A stretch of DNA of 5,597 nucleotides, from the NCBI GenBank assembly GCA_003527145.1, contig DPSW01000489.1, forward strand, positions 5,819-11,415, given 5' to 3'. The position numbers and the translations under genes were made by a program. Positions 1 through 5,597 of the stretch are shown here, piece by piece (position 1 is the first letter of the stretch; each line of letters starts with the position of its first letter). This stretch comes from Clostridiaceae bacterium (GTDB lineage Bacteria; Bacillota; Clostridia; Lutisporales; Lutisporaceae). The notes beneath the pieces were generated by a model. It was not told the DNA's origin. It worked only from the letters and a program-made list of their open reading frames with translations, and did no database searches.

Positions 1-1089
1 TGCATCATGAAGCAATATGATAATCTGAGTATCATTCCAGAAGGAAAAGACATCACCCTTCCTTAAGGATTTCTCCAACACTCCTGTCATTATCCTAACC
101 CTCTTTTTTAATTCTTCTATATCACATCTGTTTTTATCATCACATCTCAAAGTAATAAGGCTTATGAAATCTGATTTTCCATCTCTTAATTCTTTTCTTT
201 TTTGAATATTAAATAAAAACTTAAAATAATCCGTATCGCATAACATAGCTCCATTAAGGGAGCTGTCCTCTAGTCTTGTTTTAATATTTCCAATGTCCGT
301 TTCGCCTTTTTCATCATAGTAGTCTTGTATTTTTCTATAAATATTTTTTAAACCTGGAGAAGATTTAATACCCATTTCTTTACTAAGTAACGAAGTTATA
401 TATTCATAATGACTCATGGCATTATTTATTTGACCCACCTTCAGCATAGCCTCTATCAAATATATGTGTATAGCTTCCTCATAGGGCTCTATAATAATTG
501 CTTCTTCACATAGTTCAACTATACCGATATATTCTTCTTTTTCCTTAAGAATTTCTATAAGCTTAAAAAGAGCTTTCAAATATAATCTGCTGTAATGATT
601 TCTTATGGGAAGAAGCCATACCTCATAGGAGTTCTCTGATAAATATGCCCCCTTATACAGCTTCAGTGCTTTTTTGTACAGCTTCACTGCGTCATCTATA
701 TTCTCGGATTTTTTGCTGTCTCCTTGCCTGATATACTTTTCAAATTCTGCAACATCAAGTATTGCCAGTTCTCCTATTTCAAAACAGTAATATCCATTAC
801 TAAAGCTTATATTAAAATACTTTGATTCATCTATGTCTTTCGGGAGTATTTTTTTAAAAATTTGTCTCAGCCTGAATATTTGCGTGCGCAATACATTTTT
901 AGGGTCGTTAGATTCATTACTCTGCCATAAGTTTTCAATTATTGTTTCAGGCAGCAGCTTTCTACCCCTAAAAGTTATAAAATATTCAAAGAGCTTATAT
1001 AACTTATAGGATCTGCTTGATTCTTTTAGCAAGGACTGTCCTCCAAAGCTGATGTCAAAGTCTCCAAGTGTATGTACATATAATTCCAT
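1..1089 (-). CDS. SARP/BTAD-type transcriptional regulator with degenerate GGDEF-like tail (C-terminus cut by window edge)
   Basis: The frame is open from ATG at 1089 to base 1 (363 codons, no stop), so the C-terminus lies outside the window. Residues 1-105 look like an OmpR/SARP winged helix: the opening MELYVHTLGDFDISFGG is typical, followed by NLWQ near 53-56 and NVLRTQIFRLRQIFKK (65-80) as the likely recognition helix. Residues about 112-260 match the bacterial transcriptional activator (BTAD) helical repeats, including DVAEFEKYI, the LYKGAYL stretch (144-150), EEAIHIYLIEAML and a KEMGIKSSPGL segment before the final helix. Residues about 279-363 resemble the GGDEF-like tail of clostridial BTAD proteins (GAMLCDTDYFKF, then SLRKGDVFSFWNDTQIIILL), but the GG[D/E]EF motif itself is absent, so cyclase activity is unlikely. 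The start is supported by GGAGGG at 1096-1101, six bases upstream. The protein should be a cytoplasmic DNA-binding regulator; its signal and targets are unknown. It is transcribed divergently from ferritin. Confidence 0.85.
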   Translation of the reverse strand, partial: MELYVHTLGDFDISFGGQSLLKESSRSYKLYKLFEYFITFRGRKLLPETIIENLWQSNESNDPKNVLRTQIFRLRQIFKKILPKDIDESKYFNISFSNGYYCFEIGELAILDVAEFEKYIRQGDSKKSENIDDAVKLYKKALKLYKGAYLSENSYEVWLLPIRNHYSRLYLKALFKLIEILKEKEEYIGIVELCEEAIIIEPYEEAIHIYLIEAMLKVGQINNAMSHYEYITSLLSKEMGIKSSPGLKNIYRKIQDYYDEKGETDIGNIKTRLEDSSLNGAMLCDTDYFKFLFNIQKRKELRDGKSDFISLITLRCDDKNRCDIEELKKRVRIMTGVLEKSLRKGDVFSFWNDTQIIILLHDA

Positions 1090-1150
1090 AAACTTCCCTC
1101 CAATAAACACCAACTATGCCCACAATTTAACAAATAGTACAAGTAGTATA

Positions 1151-1179
1151 ATTATATACCATTATAAACAAAAAGTGAA
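1151..1179 (-). promoter_or_regulatory. Candidate promoter of the BTAD regulator gene
   Basis: On the minus strand TTCACT (1179-1174, 4 of 6 matches to TTGACA) is followed after 17 bases by a perfect TATAAT (1156-1151). A second TATAAT lies at 1166-1161. The site is about 60 bases upstream of the regulator's ATG at 1089. The region is very AT-rich, so a chance -10 match is possible. Confidence 0.5.
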
Positions 1180-1221
1180 TATTTAATAATTTACTGCATA
1201 AGTTATATTTTTCTCCATAAA

Positions 1222-1230
1222 TGGTATAAT
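1222..1230 (+). promoter_or_regulatory. Candidate distal ferritin promoter (extended -10)
   Basis: TGGTATAAT is a consensus extended -10 element (TGn plus TATAAT). No good -35 lies at 16-18 bases upstream, which extended -10 promoters can tolerate. It would give a leader of about 120 bases before ferritin. It is less convincing than the proximal promoter at 1300-1328. Confidence 0.35.
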
Positions 1231-1299
1231 ATTTACAAATAACTTCAATGTTTTCCTATTGTTTTAGAAATAGCAAAGCATTAAATAACACTTATGCTC

Positions 1300-1328
1300 T
1301 TGTAATAATCATTATTATTTGGTAAAAT
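1300..1328 (+). promoter_or_regulatory. Proximal ferritin promoter
   Basis: TTGTAA (1300-1305) and TAAAAT (1323-1328) are separated by exactly 17 bases, and the -10 carries the extended TGn motif (TGG at 1320-1322). Transcription would start near 1335, giving a leader of about 25 bases that contains the AGGAGG ribosome binding site (1346-1351). The 15-bp palindrome at 1303-1317 fills the spacer and overlaps the -35, so this promoter is well placed for direct repression. A shifted TATAAT at 1328-1333 is an alternative -10 with poorer spacing. Confidence 0.6.
1303..1317. promoter_or_regulatory. Fur/PerR-family operator (7-1-7 palindrome)
   Basis: TAATAATCATTATTA is a perfect 7-1-7 inverted repeat centred on C1310. 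The known boxes have the same architecture: Fur TGATAATNATTATCA and PerR TTATAATNATTATAA. This site differs from each only at the second base of each half (13 of 15 defined or spacer positions agree), so the sequence alone does not say which of the two binds. Its position between the -35 and -10 of the proximal ferritin promoter fits repression by steric block. Ferritin genes are established targets of Fur-family regulators in several bacteria. Confidence 0.6.
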
Positions 1329-1358
1329 ATAATCGAAAGCACAAAAGGAGGCAAAAAT

Positions 1359-1874
1359 ATGATAAGCAAAAGACTTTTTGAAGAACTGAACAAGCAGGTA
1401 ACCTATGAATACTTCTCTTCCCACCTTTACCTTGCCATGGAAGCCTACTGCGCTTCATTGAATTTGAATGGCTTTGCAAATTTCTTCAAGGTACAGGTTG
1501 AGGAAGAAAGAGCCCATGCGAAAATGTTTTTTGACTATATAAATAAAATGAATGGTGAAGTAATCATTGAAGGCTTAGATAAACCTGAAGCAAATTTTAA
1601 AAACTTGCATGATGTGTTTAAATCGGGCTTGGAGCACGAACAATTTGTAACCGGCAGAATTTATCACTTAATGGATATAGCAACGGAAGAAAAAGAACAT
1701 GCTACTATAAGCTTCTTAAAGTGGTTTGTAGATGAGCAGACTGAGGAAGAAGAAACCTCCTTCAACATAATGAAGAAGCTTGAAATGATAGGTGAAAATG
1801 TAAGCGCATTATATGCGCTGGATCAAGAATTGGCGCAAAGGGTATTCGTACCGCCTGTTCCAGCTCAAGCGTGA
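1359..1874 (+). CDS. ftnA: Non-haem bacterial ferritin (FtnA type)
   Basis: This 171-residue protein has the length and four-helix pattern of bacterial ferritin; E. coli FtnA has 165 residues. It oxidises Fe(II) and stores the ferric mineral inside a 24-subunit cytoplasmic shell. All expected ferroxidase residues occur at FtnA numbering: E17, Y24, E50, H53, E94, Q127 and E130. The third-site glutamates E49, E126 and E129 are also present. The haem-binding methionine of bacterioferritin is missing from the equivalent position (R51-A52-H53), so this is a non-haem ferritin. The start is set by AGGAGG at 1346-1351, seven bases before the ATG. The gene ends in tandem stops, TGA then TAA, directly before a strong terminator, so it is probably transcribed alone. 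The promoter carries a Fur/PerR-type palindrome, which suggests control by iron or peroxide. The C-terminal tail VFVPPVPAQA is proline-rich and likely lies outside the four-helix bundle. Confidence 0.96.
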   Translation: MISKRLFEELNKQVTYEYFSSHLYLAMEAYCASLNLNGFANFFKVQVEEERAHAKMFFDYINKMNGEVIIEGLDKPEANFKNLHDVFKSGLEHEQFVTGRIYHLMDIATEEKEHATISFLKWFVDEQTEEEETSFNIMKKLEMIGENVSALYALDQELAQRVFVPPVPAQA

Positions 1875-1875
1875 T

Positions 1876-1917
1876 AAAAAATCTGGCTGCCATCCCCCCC
1901 GGCGGCCAGATTTTTTT
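1876..1917. terminator. Bidirectional intrinsic terminator between ferritin and the YjdF-like gene
   Basis: An 11-bp stem pairs 1881-1891 (ATCTGGCTGCC) with 1901-1911 (GGCGGCCAGAT), with one G-U pair and a nine-base loop containing seven consecutive C. A-tracts on the left (1876-1881) and T-tracts on the right (1911-1917) flank it, so it ends with a U-run in either direction. It starts two bases after the ferritin stop and ends two bases before the stop of the opposing gene at 1920. Confidence 0.92.
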
Positions 1918-1919
1918 CG

Positions 1920-2615
1920 TCAATCATCCTTGCATTTCTTATAAATTGAAAAGTATCCCGCCACAGAAATGATCAATGCGCTTACCGCATCAACAATGAT
2001 GTCCTTCATCGTATCGGATAGGGCCTCATGGCCGATAAGAAGAGTTCCGTCCTCTAATGCGAACTTCTGCATATTAAGCCCGAATATCCCATCAATCAAA
2101 TATTCGTATATCTCCCATATAGCCCCGGCCGTCAAGGCAAAGCAAAAGGCAAACAAAGCTATGAAAAAAGGGCTCAGATGAAATCTCGTGCTTTCATAAT
2201 CGTTGAGGATGCTGACCAGAGCAAATCCAAGAGCTCCGAGCATTGCGCCACTAAAAGCATGCAGTATTGTATCCCAAAAAGGGATGATATAGTAGAAATT
2301 TCTGACCTCACCGAGATATATTGCACAATATAAGAAGATAAAATATAAAACTTCCATATTGTTTGGGATATCAATAAGCCATCTGCGTTCAATAATCGAC
2401 GGTATTGCCATAACAATAAGCCCTAATATGCATTGCAAAAGCATCAGAACGTAATCACTTTTAACCTTTTCATATGCCTCCGTGCCAATCGGTCCGGATG
2501 GTGCAACAATGATTTTGACAATAGTATATGCTATTGAAGATACCAAAGTAATGAAGAGTATGATACCTATAATCCTTTTCCAATTTCTTTTATTTTCTTG
2601 ACCTTCTTTTCTCAT
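1920..2615 (-). CDS. Six-helix membrane protein, YjdF/DUF2238-like
   Basis: This 231-residue integral membrane protein has a positively charged N-terminus (residues 1-14) and about six hydrophobic helices at roughly 14-36, 55-73, 86-103, 116-136, 148-166 and 206-224. The polar residues placed at membrane positions are distinctive: WDTILH (114-119) with following small residues (SGAMLGALG), then AGAIWEIYEYLID (163-175), and LSDTMKDIIVDA (199-210). I recognise this W-D-T-x-x-H / W-E-x-x-E / D-T-M-x-D pattern as that of the uncharacterised YjdF (DUF2238) membrane family, but a profile search would be needed to confirm it. No function is established. The ATG at 2615 is supported by GGAGGA just upstream (2621-2626), inside a longer GGAAGGAGGA. 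The gene converges on ferritin across the shared terminator and diverges from the ABC operon. The conserved D, H and E residues could suggest a metal or proton site, but that is speculation. Confidence 0.85.
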   Translation of the reverse strand: MRKEGQENKRNWKRIIGIILFITLVSSIAYTIVKIIVAPSGPIGTEAYEKVKSDYVLMLLQCILGLIVMAIPSIIERRWLIDIPNNMEVLYFIFLYCAIYLGEVRNFYYIIPFWDTILHAFSGAMLGALGFALVSILNDYESTRFHLSPFFIALFAFCFALTAGAIWEIYEYLIDGIFGLNMQKFALEDGTLLIGHEALSDTMKDIIVDAVSALIISVAGYFSIYKKCKDD

Positions 2616-2671
2616 TTATGTCCTCCTTCCAGACAGTTATGCATTTCGGCTCAGGATGGCAAAGATATATG

Positions 2672-2700
2672 TTATGCTACTAATAGATTATACAGCATAA
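2672..2700. repeat. Inverted repeat TTATGCT...AGCATAA, possible operator
   Basis: Perfect 7-bp arms TTATGCT (2672-2678) and AGCATAA (2694-2700) are 22 bp apart centre to centre, about two helical turns. The repeat encloses a minus-strand TATAAT (2692-2687), the best -10 candidate for the YjdF-like gene; its -35 (TTCATT, 2715-2710, 17-base spacer) is weak. Further TTATGC hexamers on the plus strand lie at 2637-2642 and 2745-2750. This could be a regulator-binding site, or a chance match in AT-rich DNA. Confidence 0.35.
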
Positions 2701-2715
2701 TTATAAAATAATGAA
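2687..2715 (-). promoter_or_regulatory. Candidate promoter of the YjdF-like gene
   Basis: A perfect TATAAT on the minus strand (2692-2687) lies 17 bases from TTCATT (2715-2710), which matches the -35 consensus at only 3 of 6 positions. The start codon at 2615 is about 70 bases downstream. Confidence 0.35.
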
Positions 2716-2836
2716 CCATGCATACATAGAAACAAATTCCGCCTTTATGCGTCTAATCAAGAGATTGCTGAAAATTAGAATAATATAAAAATAATTCAAG
2801 ATATGCTAACCATTTCCTTACAAAGTGCTATTAATG

Positions 2837-2842
2837 TATAAT
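2837..2842 (+). promoter_or_regulatory. Candidate -10 element of the ABC exporter operon
   Basis: A perfect TATAAT lies about 40 bases before the ATPase start. The hexamer at 17 bases upstream (TTCCTT, 2814-2819) is a poor -35, and TTACAA at 2818-2823 is too close. An activator may be needed, or the true promoter may lie elsewhere in 2631-2836. Confidence 0.4.
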
Positions 2843-2880
2843 GATGTTGAATGAGATAATCAATGAAGAGAGGCGAATAT

Positions 2881-3669
2881 ATGGAATTGCACAATAAACC
2901 TATAATAACCATAAGGGGTCTAGAAAAAAGCTTTGGCGATAAAAAGGTGCTAAAGGGAATAGATTTAGATATTTACAGCGGGCAAATAATAGGCTATATT
3001 GGGCCCAATGGCGCCGGCAAAAGCACCACTGTTAAGATAATGCTGGGACTTATGGGAAAATATACGGGGGAGATCAATATTTTCGGCAGAAATATATCTG
3101 ACGGAAATGCGGAATACAAGAAAAAAATAGGCTATGTTCCTGAAACAGCGGATATTTATGACAATTTAACCGGCAGAGAATATTTGACCTTCATAGGGGA
3201 GCTCTATGGGCTTGACCATGATGAAGCTGATGAGAAGGCGATGAGGCTGATGGAGTTATTTGGGTTAAAAGAAGTATATGACTCAAGGATATCTTCCTAC
3301 TCAAAGGGCATGCGGCAGAAGGCGGTTATAGTATCAAGCCTGCTGAACAACCCGGATATTTTATTTTTAGATGAGCCGCTGAGCGGTATGGATGCCAATA
3401 GTGTTATGGTATTCAAGGAAGTATTGACCGAACTGGCTTCCAAAGGCAAGACAATATTTTATTCCTCTCATATAATGGAAGTAGTCGAGAAAATAAGCAG
3501 CAGGATAATACTGATCAATGACGGACAAATTGTTGCTGATGGGAGCTTTGATGAACTGAAAAAGAAATCTATGGAAGGTTCACTGGAAGAAATATTCAAT
3601 GATCTAACCGGATTCAATGAGCACAAAGACATTGCAGCGCAAATTGTATCTGTAGTTCAAGGAGTATAG
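2881..3669 (+). CDS. ABC transporter ATP-binding protein (exporter type)
   Basis: Starting at ATG 2881 gives 262 residues. Motifs appear in the expected order: Walker A GPNGAGKST (41-49), signature SYSKGMRQK (139-147), Walker B ILFLDEP (160-166), D-loop SGMD (168-171) and H-loop H197. The Q-loop position has glutamate (YVPE, 85-88), a variant common in exporter ATPases that pair with ABC-2-like permeases. The tail GSLEEIFNDLTG (233-244) is the usual ending of that group. The protein should power export or membrane extrusion by the permease encoded three bases downstream. An in-frame ATG at 2863 would add six residues, but it has no ribosome binding site, while AGAGG (2869-2873) lies seven bases before 2881, so I prefer 2881. 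The substrate cannot be told from the sequence. Confidence 0.93.
   Translation: MELHNKPIITIRGLEKSFGDKKVLKGIDLDIYSGQIIGYIGPNGAGKSTTVKIMLGLMGKYTGEINIFGRNISDGNAEYKKKIGYVPETADIYDNLTGREYLTFIGELYGLDHDEADEKAMRLMELFGLKEVYDSRISSYSKGMRQKAVIVSSLLNNPDILFLDEPLSGMDANSVMVFKEVLTELASKGKTIFYSSHIMEVVEKISSRIILINDGQIVADGSFDELKKKSMEGSLEEIFNDLTGFNEHKDIAAQIVSVVQGV
3659..3664 (+). promoter_or_regulatory. Ribosome binding site for the permease inside the ATPase gene
   Basis: AAGGAG lies in the last codons of the ATPase gene, eight bases before the permease ATG at 3673. The ATPase TAG (3667-3669) falls between them, an arrangement typical of translational coupling that keeps the two subunits in balance. Confidence 0.75.
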
Positions 3670-3672
3670 AAA

Positions 3673-5331
3673 ATGAAAGATTTTAGAATATTAATCCTTC
3701 TGGATAAATTTAAAGCTGTATTTGAACGTTTTGGTGTGGATTATTCGATCATGAGAAGAATACTCCAGGTTAAGCTTGCTATGGATGAGAGAAGAGTTCC
3801 CACAGTGATGAAGGATAATTCCTCTAAAAAGAAAAGCGACCAAAGCAATAGCATTGCCAAATCTTTGTTGTTCTATGGAGTATTGGGAATAATGCTAGTT
3901 CCCTTTGTGTTTTCAAAAGGGAATTATCTCTTTCAAATGAGTTTCCTGTTTGGAATATTGATGTTCATGATGATGACCATTTTGATCTCGGATTTTTCTT
4001 CCGTACTATTGGATTTGAAGGATAAGGATATAATCCTATCAAGGCCGGTAAACGGCAAAACTTTAAGCATGGCCAAAACTCTTCATATAACTATATACAT
4101 GTTTTATATAACATTTTCTTTCACAGGGCCATCGTTGCTAATATCCTTATACAGGCAAGGTTTTCTGTTTTTTATGGTATTTCTATCGGAAATAATTCTG
4201 ATGGATTTATTGATAGTGGCTTTGACAGCCTTATTGTATCTATTGATACTAAAGTTTTTCGATGGCGAAAAGCTGAAGGATATCATCAATTACGTTCAAA
4301 TAATTTTAAGCATAGCCCTATCCATTGGGTACCAACTTATAGGCAGATTGTTTGATTTCAGGGATATGATGAATATCAGCTTCGTTCCAAGGTGGTGGCA
4401 GTCTTTAATTCCATCCATGTGGTTCGGAGGTCTCTTTGAACTGATACTTAACAACAATTATAGTTCTCATATAATGCTATTTTCAGCTTTAGCTTTGATA
4501 ATACCCGTATTATCAATAATATTGTATATAAAGCTTACGTCCACTTTTGAGAGAAACTTACAGAAGCTGAATGATAGCAGCGGCAATGTTAAGGTCAGGG
4601 GCAAAGGATTTAATTATTATTTGTCGGGAATATTCTGCAGGACCAAAGAAGAGAAAACTTTTTTCAGATTTGCTGCCGATATGATGAGAAGCGAAAGAAA
4701 TTTTAAGCTCAAAGTATATCCTTCATTGGGTCTTTCTTTGATTCTTCCATTAATTTTTTTATTACCAAAATTTAAAAATGCAGGATGGGAAAGCTTAGCT
4801 CAGGGTAAAATGTATTTTAATATATATTTTGTTGCTCTGATAGTTCCCACCATACTTATGACTATAGGGTATTCCGATAAATATAAAGGGGCCTGGATTT
4901 ATAATATGCTGCCTTTTGATGATGCAGGATATATATATAAAGGCACTTTAAAAGCGGTTATTATTAATCTTCTTGTTCCCTTATATATCTTTGAAAGCAT
5001 AATATTTATGATCATTTTTAAAGGCAGGATAGCTATAGATTTGATCATAGTATTTTTAAATATAATATTATTCATTGCAATCTGCTTTAAAATTTTGAAA
5101 ATGCCATTGCCTTTTTCTGAAGCTTTTGGGGTGGTCAATCAAAGCCAGGGACTTATTATTATACCATTATTTATTGCCATATCTGTTTTAGCTGCTGTCC
5201 ATTATTTTGCTGCAGGTATTTCTTATGGAAGGTATATATATATACTCCTATCGGTTATTGCAAACCTATATATATGGAAGAAGTTTTTGGATAGAAAGAC
5301 TATTCTATTGCCGTATGAAGATGAGGCTTAG
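3673..5331 (+). CDS. ABC exporter membrane subunit (large ABC-2-like permease)
   Basis: This 552-residue protein is the membrane partner of the ATPase just upstream. A basic, hydrophilic N-terminal part (1-60) includes a short KKK-rich segment. About 12 hydrophobic segments follow, near residues 64-80, 86-107, 135-157, 162-193 (possibly two), 204-224, 265-287, 350-364, 382-399, 427-449, 452-474, 492-512 and 520-536. A cytoplasmic-looking loop (290-348) divides the protein into halves. The stretch LDLKDKDIILSRPVNGKTL (113-131) resembles the amphipathic coupling segment (D...L..RP.....I/L...K) of 'putative ABC exporter' permeases. The size and layout suggest one polypeptide equal to two fused ABC-2-like halves, though I see no clear internal sequence repeat. 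There is no peptidase domain, so a peptidase-type bacteriocin exporter is unlikely. Candidate roles include export of a peptide, lipid or drug; the substrate is unknown. No clear terminator follows. Confidence 0.85.
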   Translation: MKDFRILILLDKFKAVFERFGVDYSIMRRILQVKLAMDERRVPTVMKDNSSKKKSDQSNSIAKSLLFYGVLGIMLVPFVFSKGNYLFQMSFLFGILMFMMMTILISDFSSVLLDLKDKDIILSRPVNGKTLSMAKTLHITIYMFYITFSFTGPSLLISLYRQGFLFFMVFLSEIILMDLLIVALTALLYLLILKFFDGEKLKDIINYVQIILSIALSIGYQLIGRLFDFRDMMNISFVPRWWQSLIPSMWFGGLFELILNNNYSSHIMLFSALALIIPVLSIILYIKLTSTFERNLQKLNDSSGNVKVRGKGFNYYLSGIFCRTKEEKTFFRFAADMMRSERNFKLKVYPSLGLSLILPLIFLLPKFKNAGWESLAQGKMYFNIYFVALIVPTILMTIGYSDKYKGAWIYNMLPFDDAGYIYKGTLKAVIINLLVPLYIFESIIFMIIFKGRIAIDLIIVFLNIILFIAICFKILKMPLPFSEAFGVVNQSQGLIIIPLFIAISVLAAVHYFAAGISYGRYIYILLSVIANLYIWKKFLDRKTILLPYEDEA

Positions 5332-5363
5332 GATAGGCTTGCTTCTTGTTTCCATATTATAAG

Positions 5364-5595
5364 TTAGAGCCGCAGGGAGTGTTCAAGCTCCTCGATTCTA
5401 TAAAGCGCTTGTGCCTGTATACTATCCGGATCAATTTTATTTTCTATACCTCCTGATAATATACTGTTCACATGCATTAATAATATTTTCTTTATATCTA
5501 TCACTAATCAATGCTTTTTCTTTATAGTTCTCATAAATAATTTCCCAGCATCGCGACTTCTTATTTATTTCCTGTATGAAGTCAATATTTACAGC
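5364..5595 (-). pseudogene. 3' part of a converging gene, apparently frameshifted (partial at right edge)
   Basis: Reading leftward from base 5595, one frame stays open for 52 codons and ends at TAA 5437-5439; it contains CWEIIYENYKEKALISD and looks coding. Just downstream, the +1 frame continues with equally coding-like sequence (GGIENKIDPDSIQAQALYRI, then EELEHSLRL) to a TAA at 5364-5366. That second frame is closed upstream by a TGA at 5508-5510 but has an ATG at 5475-5477, which would make only a 37-residue peptide and lacks a ribosome binding site. The simplest reading is one gene whose frame changes between about 5440 and 5507, by decay or sequencing error. The alternative is a gene ending normally at 5437 with a chance open stretch after it. 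The -IDPDSIQAQAL- ending faintly recalls the C-terminus of TipAS-domain regulators, but I cannot assign a family. Confidence 0.4.
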
Positions 5596-5597
5596 AT

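Noticed and set aside
1969..2181. 70-codon plus-strand open frame within the YjdF-like gene
   Set aside because: It lies wholly antisense to a better-supported membrane protein, has no ribosome binding site, and its composition is that of a shadow frame.
2174..2416. 80-codon minus-strand open frame
   Set aside because: It overlaps the YjdF-like gene in another frame on the same strand, and only the longer frame shows membrane-protein pattern and a ribosome binding site.
4104..4289. 61-codon minus-strand open frame
   Set aside because: It is antisense to the permease gene with no start signal; an AT-rich shadow.
4899..5138. 79-codon minus-strand open frame
   Set aside because: It is antisense to the permease gene; its basic, isoleucine-rich composition follows from the complementary membrane-protein codons.
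5232..5248. TA-repeat tract in the permease gene as a phase-variable repeat
   Set aside because: It encodes tyrosine and isoleucine codons in a membrane helix, is short and interrupted, and fits ordinary AT-rich codon use.
5376..5391. GGAG...CTCC stem as a terminator for the ABC operon
   Set aside because: The stem is only 4 bp, has no T-run on either side, and lies within the coding-like stretch of the opposing gene. No good terminator is visible between 5332 and 5364.
5449..5454. AGGAGG on the minus strand as a ribosome binding site for a new small gene
   Set aside because: The only following start, a TTG, is about 14 bases away and gives a 25-residue frame without coding character; the motif more likely lies within a frameshifted gene.
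1..5597. CRISPR arrays, insertion sequences, tRNA or rRNA genes, toxin-antitoxin or phage-defence modules
   Set aside because: I found no regularly spaced repeats, no transposase-like frames, no RNA gene signatures and no defence-type domains on either strand.

Overview
The window is AT-rich, with strong AGGAGG-type ribosome binding sites, an intrinsic terminator and a BTAD-type regulator that carries a GGDEF-like tail. Together these suggest a low-GC Bacillota chromosome, most likely from an anaerobic clostridial lineage. This is inferred from gene style only; no rRNA or other species marker is present.

Layout. (1) Bases 1-1089, minus strand: a large transcriptional regulator of the SARP/BTAD type, cut off by the left edge after 363 codons. 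(2) Bases 1090-1358: a divergent control region. It holds a promoter for the regulator and one or two for ferritin, and a perfect 15-bp palindrome of the Fur/PerR type lies between the -35 and -10 of the proximal ferritin promoter. (3) Bases 1359-1874, plus strand: a non-haem ferritin with a complete ferroxidase centre. (4) Bases 1876-1917: a strong hairpin terminator that can serve both converging genes. (5) Bases 1920-2615, minus strand: a six-helix membrane protein resembling the YjdF/DUF2238 family. (6) Bases 2616-2880: a second divergent control region, with a cluster of TTATGC hexamers including a 7-bp inverted repeat. (7) Bases 2881-5331, plus strand: a two-gene ABC exporter operon, ATPase then a permease of about 12 helices, with the permease ribosome binding site inside the end of the ATPase gene. 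(8) Bases 5332-5597: the 3' end of a converging minus-strand gene entering from the right, apparently split between two frames.

How the genes may work together. Ferritin stores and detoxifies iron, and its operator implies control by iron or peroxide through a Fur-family repressor. The regulator faces away from ferritin and could act on the shared intergenic region, but nothing in the sequence proves this. The ABC pair forms one self-contained efflux or export unit of unknown substrate. The YjdF-like protein is divergent from it and may share control sequences. Most of the window is ordinary chromosomal housekeeping or accessory sequence. I see no mobile element, CRISPR array, RNA gene or obviously new multi-gene system. 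The items most worth checking are the ferritin operator, the TTATGC cluster and the apparent frameshift at the right edge.
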